From Anaerolineae bacterium (GTDB lineage Bacteria; Chloroflexota; Anaerolineae; 4572-78; J111): a stretch of 6,610 bases of DNA. Of the stretch, positions 5,523 to 6,610 are shown piece by piece. Position numbers and translations under genes: made by a program. The notes below the pieces were generated by a model. It worked only from the letters and a program-made list of their open reading frames with translations. It searched no databases and was not told the DNA's origin. The stretch covers positions 1-6,610 of the forward strand of contig JAGRCC010000190.1 in NCBI GenBank assembly GCA_020433785.1, read 5' to 3'. Each line of letters starts with the position of its first letter. The first letter of the stretch is position 1.

Positions 5523-6212
5523 TTAGTAAGTGACTTCCAATAAACCCTCGGCCAGCGCCCGGAGCGTGTCAGCCGAAAGTTCACTCAGTTTCATAGCGAT
5601 ATTAACGTACAGCAAATTAGCCGGGTTCGATAGAAATTCGCGGACTTCTTTCGGTAATTGTGAAAAATCGGCTATTTCATTGAGAGTGGGTTCGTGATGG
5701 CCGTTTAAGTGAGGCGTGATGCCCTCGTCGATAAAATAACTGAGCGGCAGGTTAAAGTATTCAGCCAAGAGCTCTAATTCTTGTAGCGGAATGGGCGCCC
5801 GACCAAATTCATAATCGGAGACGGTGCCGGCTGAGACTCCTAAAGCATTGGCCACATCATGTTCCGTACGACCCGCTTCGGTCCGGGCCTGGCGCAGTAA
5901 GACGCCAATAATCCGTTGGCGGATAGCCATCGCCTCACGGACCGGAAATTCAACGGTCGCTTCTTTAATGACGCCCTCGGACCAGAAGTAGTTGACCGGC
6001 ACATTAAAGATCAGCGACATGGCTTCTAACTGGGGGAGACTGACGTGACGCTGCCCTAGCTCGATTTCGGTAACGACGGCGGCCGATACGCCTAGCGCCT
6101 CGCCCACTTCCGTAACACCGAGGCCCGCCCGAGACCGAGCATGACGAATTTTTACCCCAATTATTTTTCTGCGTAACGCAGCTGCTTCCGATGTAATTTT
6201 GGGACTTGCCAT
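5523..6212 (-). CDS. Tandem-XRE helix-turn-helix regulator
   Basis: This 229-aa predicted DNA-binding transcription regulator contains two XRE/Cro-type helix-turn-helix domains in one chain (about 13-81 and 97-165). The domains are clear internal duplicates: about 30 of 69 aligned residues are identical, including IIGV at 17-20 and 101-104, and ALGVSA at 39-44 and 123-128. The C-terminal 60 residues (about 175-229, with LPKEVREFLSNPANLLYVNIAMKL-type helices) are a separate helical domain, possibly for dimerisation. Two HTH units in one polypeptide could bind a palindromic site as a monomer. The ATG at 6212 has a strong GGGAGG site 6 nt upstream. Its own promoter (6241-6269) is overlapped by a TTGTACAA palindrome, which suggests autoregulation. 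Targets beyond this are unknown; the genes downstream and divergent glgC are candidates. Confidence 0.9.
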   Translation of the reverse strand: MASPKITSEAAALRRKIIGVKIRHARSRAGLGVTEVGEALGVSAAVVTEIELGQRHVSLPQLEAMSLIFNVPVNYFWSEGVIKEATVEFPVREAMAIRQRIIGVLLRQARTEAGRTEHDVANALGVSAGTVSDYEFGRAPIPLQELELLAEYFNLPLSYFIDEGITPHLNGHHEPTLNEIADFSQLPKEVREFLSNPANLLYVNIAMKLSELSADTLRALAEGLLEVTY

Positions 6213-6240
6213 CTGTTGCCTCCCAGAGTCATTCTATCCG

Positions 6241-6269
6241 ATTATAACATAAAACACTATCTTGTACAA
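6241..6269 (-). promoter_or_regulatory. Promoter of the XRE regulator gene
   Basis: On the minus strand, TTGTAC (complement of 6264-6269) and a perfect TATAAT (complement of 6241-6246) are separated by 17 bp. A TGT directly before TATAAT makes a full extended -10. Transcription would begin near 6234, giving a leader of roughly 20 nt carrying the GGGAGG ribosome binding site. The -35 is weak, but the extended -10 compensates. Confidence 0.75.
6262..6269. promoter_or_regulatory. Candidate operator palindrome TTGTACAA
   Basis: A perfect 8-bp palindrome coincides with the -35 of the regulator's promoter. Position and symmetry fit an autoregulatory site for the XRE protein encoded just downstream. 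This is inference only: 8 bp is short, and no second copy was seen near the glgC promoter. Confidence 0.3.
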
Positions 6270-6325
6270 TGAAATGGCTCATTAGTTGTCATAAAACGAG
6301 AGATTTTTTGGCTTTGTCTCCCTGT

Positions 6326-6354
6326 TTGACAGTAAAGCTATCTAAAGTTATACT
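6326..6354 (+). promoter_or_regulatory. Sigma70-like promoter of glgC
   Basis: A consensus TTGACA (6326-6331), a 17-bp spacer and TATACT (6349-6354, five of six matches to TATAAT) form the best promoter in the window. Transcription would begin near 6361, leaving about 130 nt of leader before the glgC ATG. It is divergent from the regulator's promoter, with about 56 bp between the two -35 elements. Confidence 0.8.
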
Positions 6355-6360
6355 GAAACG

Positions 6361-6494
6361 CCTTGCCAAAAATCTGCTCTAATTAGCACCTTACAGAGAC
6401 CAACTTATTGGCAATTCGTTGATGCCCTTTGTCGTCGATTTTAACACGTGAATTTTTTCACGGAAAAGTTCTATTAGCAACAGGAATAAATCCC
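6361..6494 (+). promoter_or_regulatory. Structured 5' leader of glgC
   Basis: The predicted leader starts almost at TTGCCAA (6363-6369), which pairs perfectly with TTGGCAA (6408-6414) and encloses a small TGCT/AGCA hairpin (6375-6388). A second perfect hairpin, CGTGAA-TTTT-TTCACG (6447-6462), lies about 30 nt before the start codon. No U tract follows the second stem, so it is not a classical terminator, and no known riboswitch class is recognised. AGGA at 6482-6485 is the ribosome binding site. Confidence 0.4.
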
Positions 6495-6610
6495 ATGCGC
6501 GTTTTAGCTGTTCTCATGGCCGGCGGGGCCGGAACACGGCTGACCGTTCTTTCTGACAAACGAGCCAAACCCGCTGTGCCCTTTGCCGGGAAATATCGAA
6601 TTATCGATTT
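6495..6610 (+). CDS. glgC: Glucose-1-phosphate adenylyltransferase (5' end, partial)
   Basis: This enzyme makes ADP-glucose from glucose-1-phosphate and ATP, the committed step of bacterial glycogen synthesis in the cytoplasm. Only 38 complete codons are inside the window, but they carry the family's N-terminal hallmarks: the nucleotide-binding loop GGAGTRL (10-16) followed by [16 protein letters not shown] (23-38), which is nearly invariant in GlgC. The related GlgD and sugar-nucleotide pyrophosphorylases match the first motif but not this second block so exactly. The ATG at 6495 has AGGA about 9 nt upstream and starts directly at the first beta strand, as usual for the family. Promoter and leader are described separately. 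It is divergent from the XRE regulator, which might control it. Confidence 0.93.
   Translation, partial: MRVLAVLMAGGAGTRLTVLSDKRAKPAVPFAGKYRIID

Noticed and set aside
6447..6462. CGTGAA-TTTT-TTCACG as an intrinsic terminator or attenuator before glgC
   Set aside because: The stem is perfect but is followed by GAAAAG on the plus strand and only loosely A/T-rich sequence on the minus strand, so it is kept only as part of the leader structure.

Overview
The window looks like a chromosomal segment of a Chloroflexota (Anaerolineae-like) bacterium. This is inferred from several traits together: lipoproteins with Pro/Thr-rich linkers, a sortase beside a DUF4397 surface protein, a tandem-HTH XRE regulator, a bacterial-type glgC, and sigma70-like promoters. 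No rRNA or marker gene is present to confirm it.

Layout. Two housekeeping genes on the plus strand flank seven minus-strand genes. On the left, after the possible tail of an unidentified upstream gene (ending at 77), lies holA (192-1163), the DNA polymerase III delta subunit. It converges on a three-gene minus-strand membrane operon: a four-TM protein (2975-2475), a lipoprotein with a membrane span and a distant SPFH/Band-7-like domain (2464-1496), and a three-TM protein (1515-1180). These genes are separated by 10 bp and by a 20-bp overlap. A roughly 290-bp AT-rich gap full of inverted repeats (2976-3267) follows. Next comes a second minus-strand run: a tandem-XRE regulator (6212-5523), a TPR protein (5426-4863), a secreted DUF4397 protein (4817-3948) and a sortase (3924-3268). 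At the right edge, divergent from the regulator, is the start of glgC (6495 onward), ADP-glucose pyrophosphorylase.

How the genes may work together. The DUF4397 protein ends in a cell-wall-sorting-like signal (PPVTG, hydrophobic helix, Arg-Arg). The gene 23 bp downstream encodes a sortase with the full His/Cys/Arg triad, so they look like a dedicated substrate/enzyme pair. The sortase itself appears to be a lipoprotein. Its mature N terminus (C-G-D-I-I-R-V-V-P) nearly matches that of the SPFH-like lipoprotein in the neighbouring operon (C-D-V-I-R-V-V-P). This links the two envelope modules in an unexpected way.

The regulator/glgC intergenic region holds two good back-to-back promoters, an 8-bp palindrome over the regulator's -35, and a roughly 130-nt structured leader in front of glgC. 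I found no tRNA, rRNA, CRISPR array or insertion sequence.
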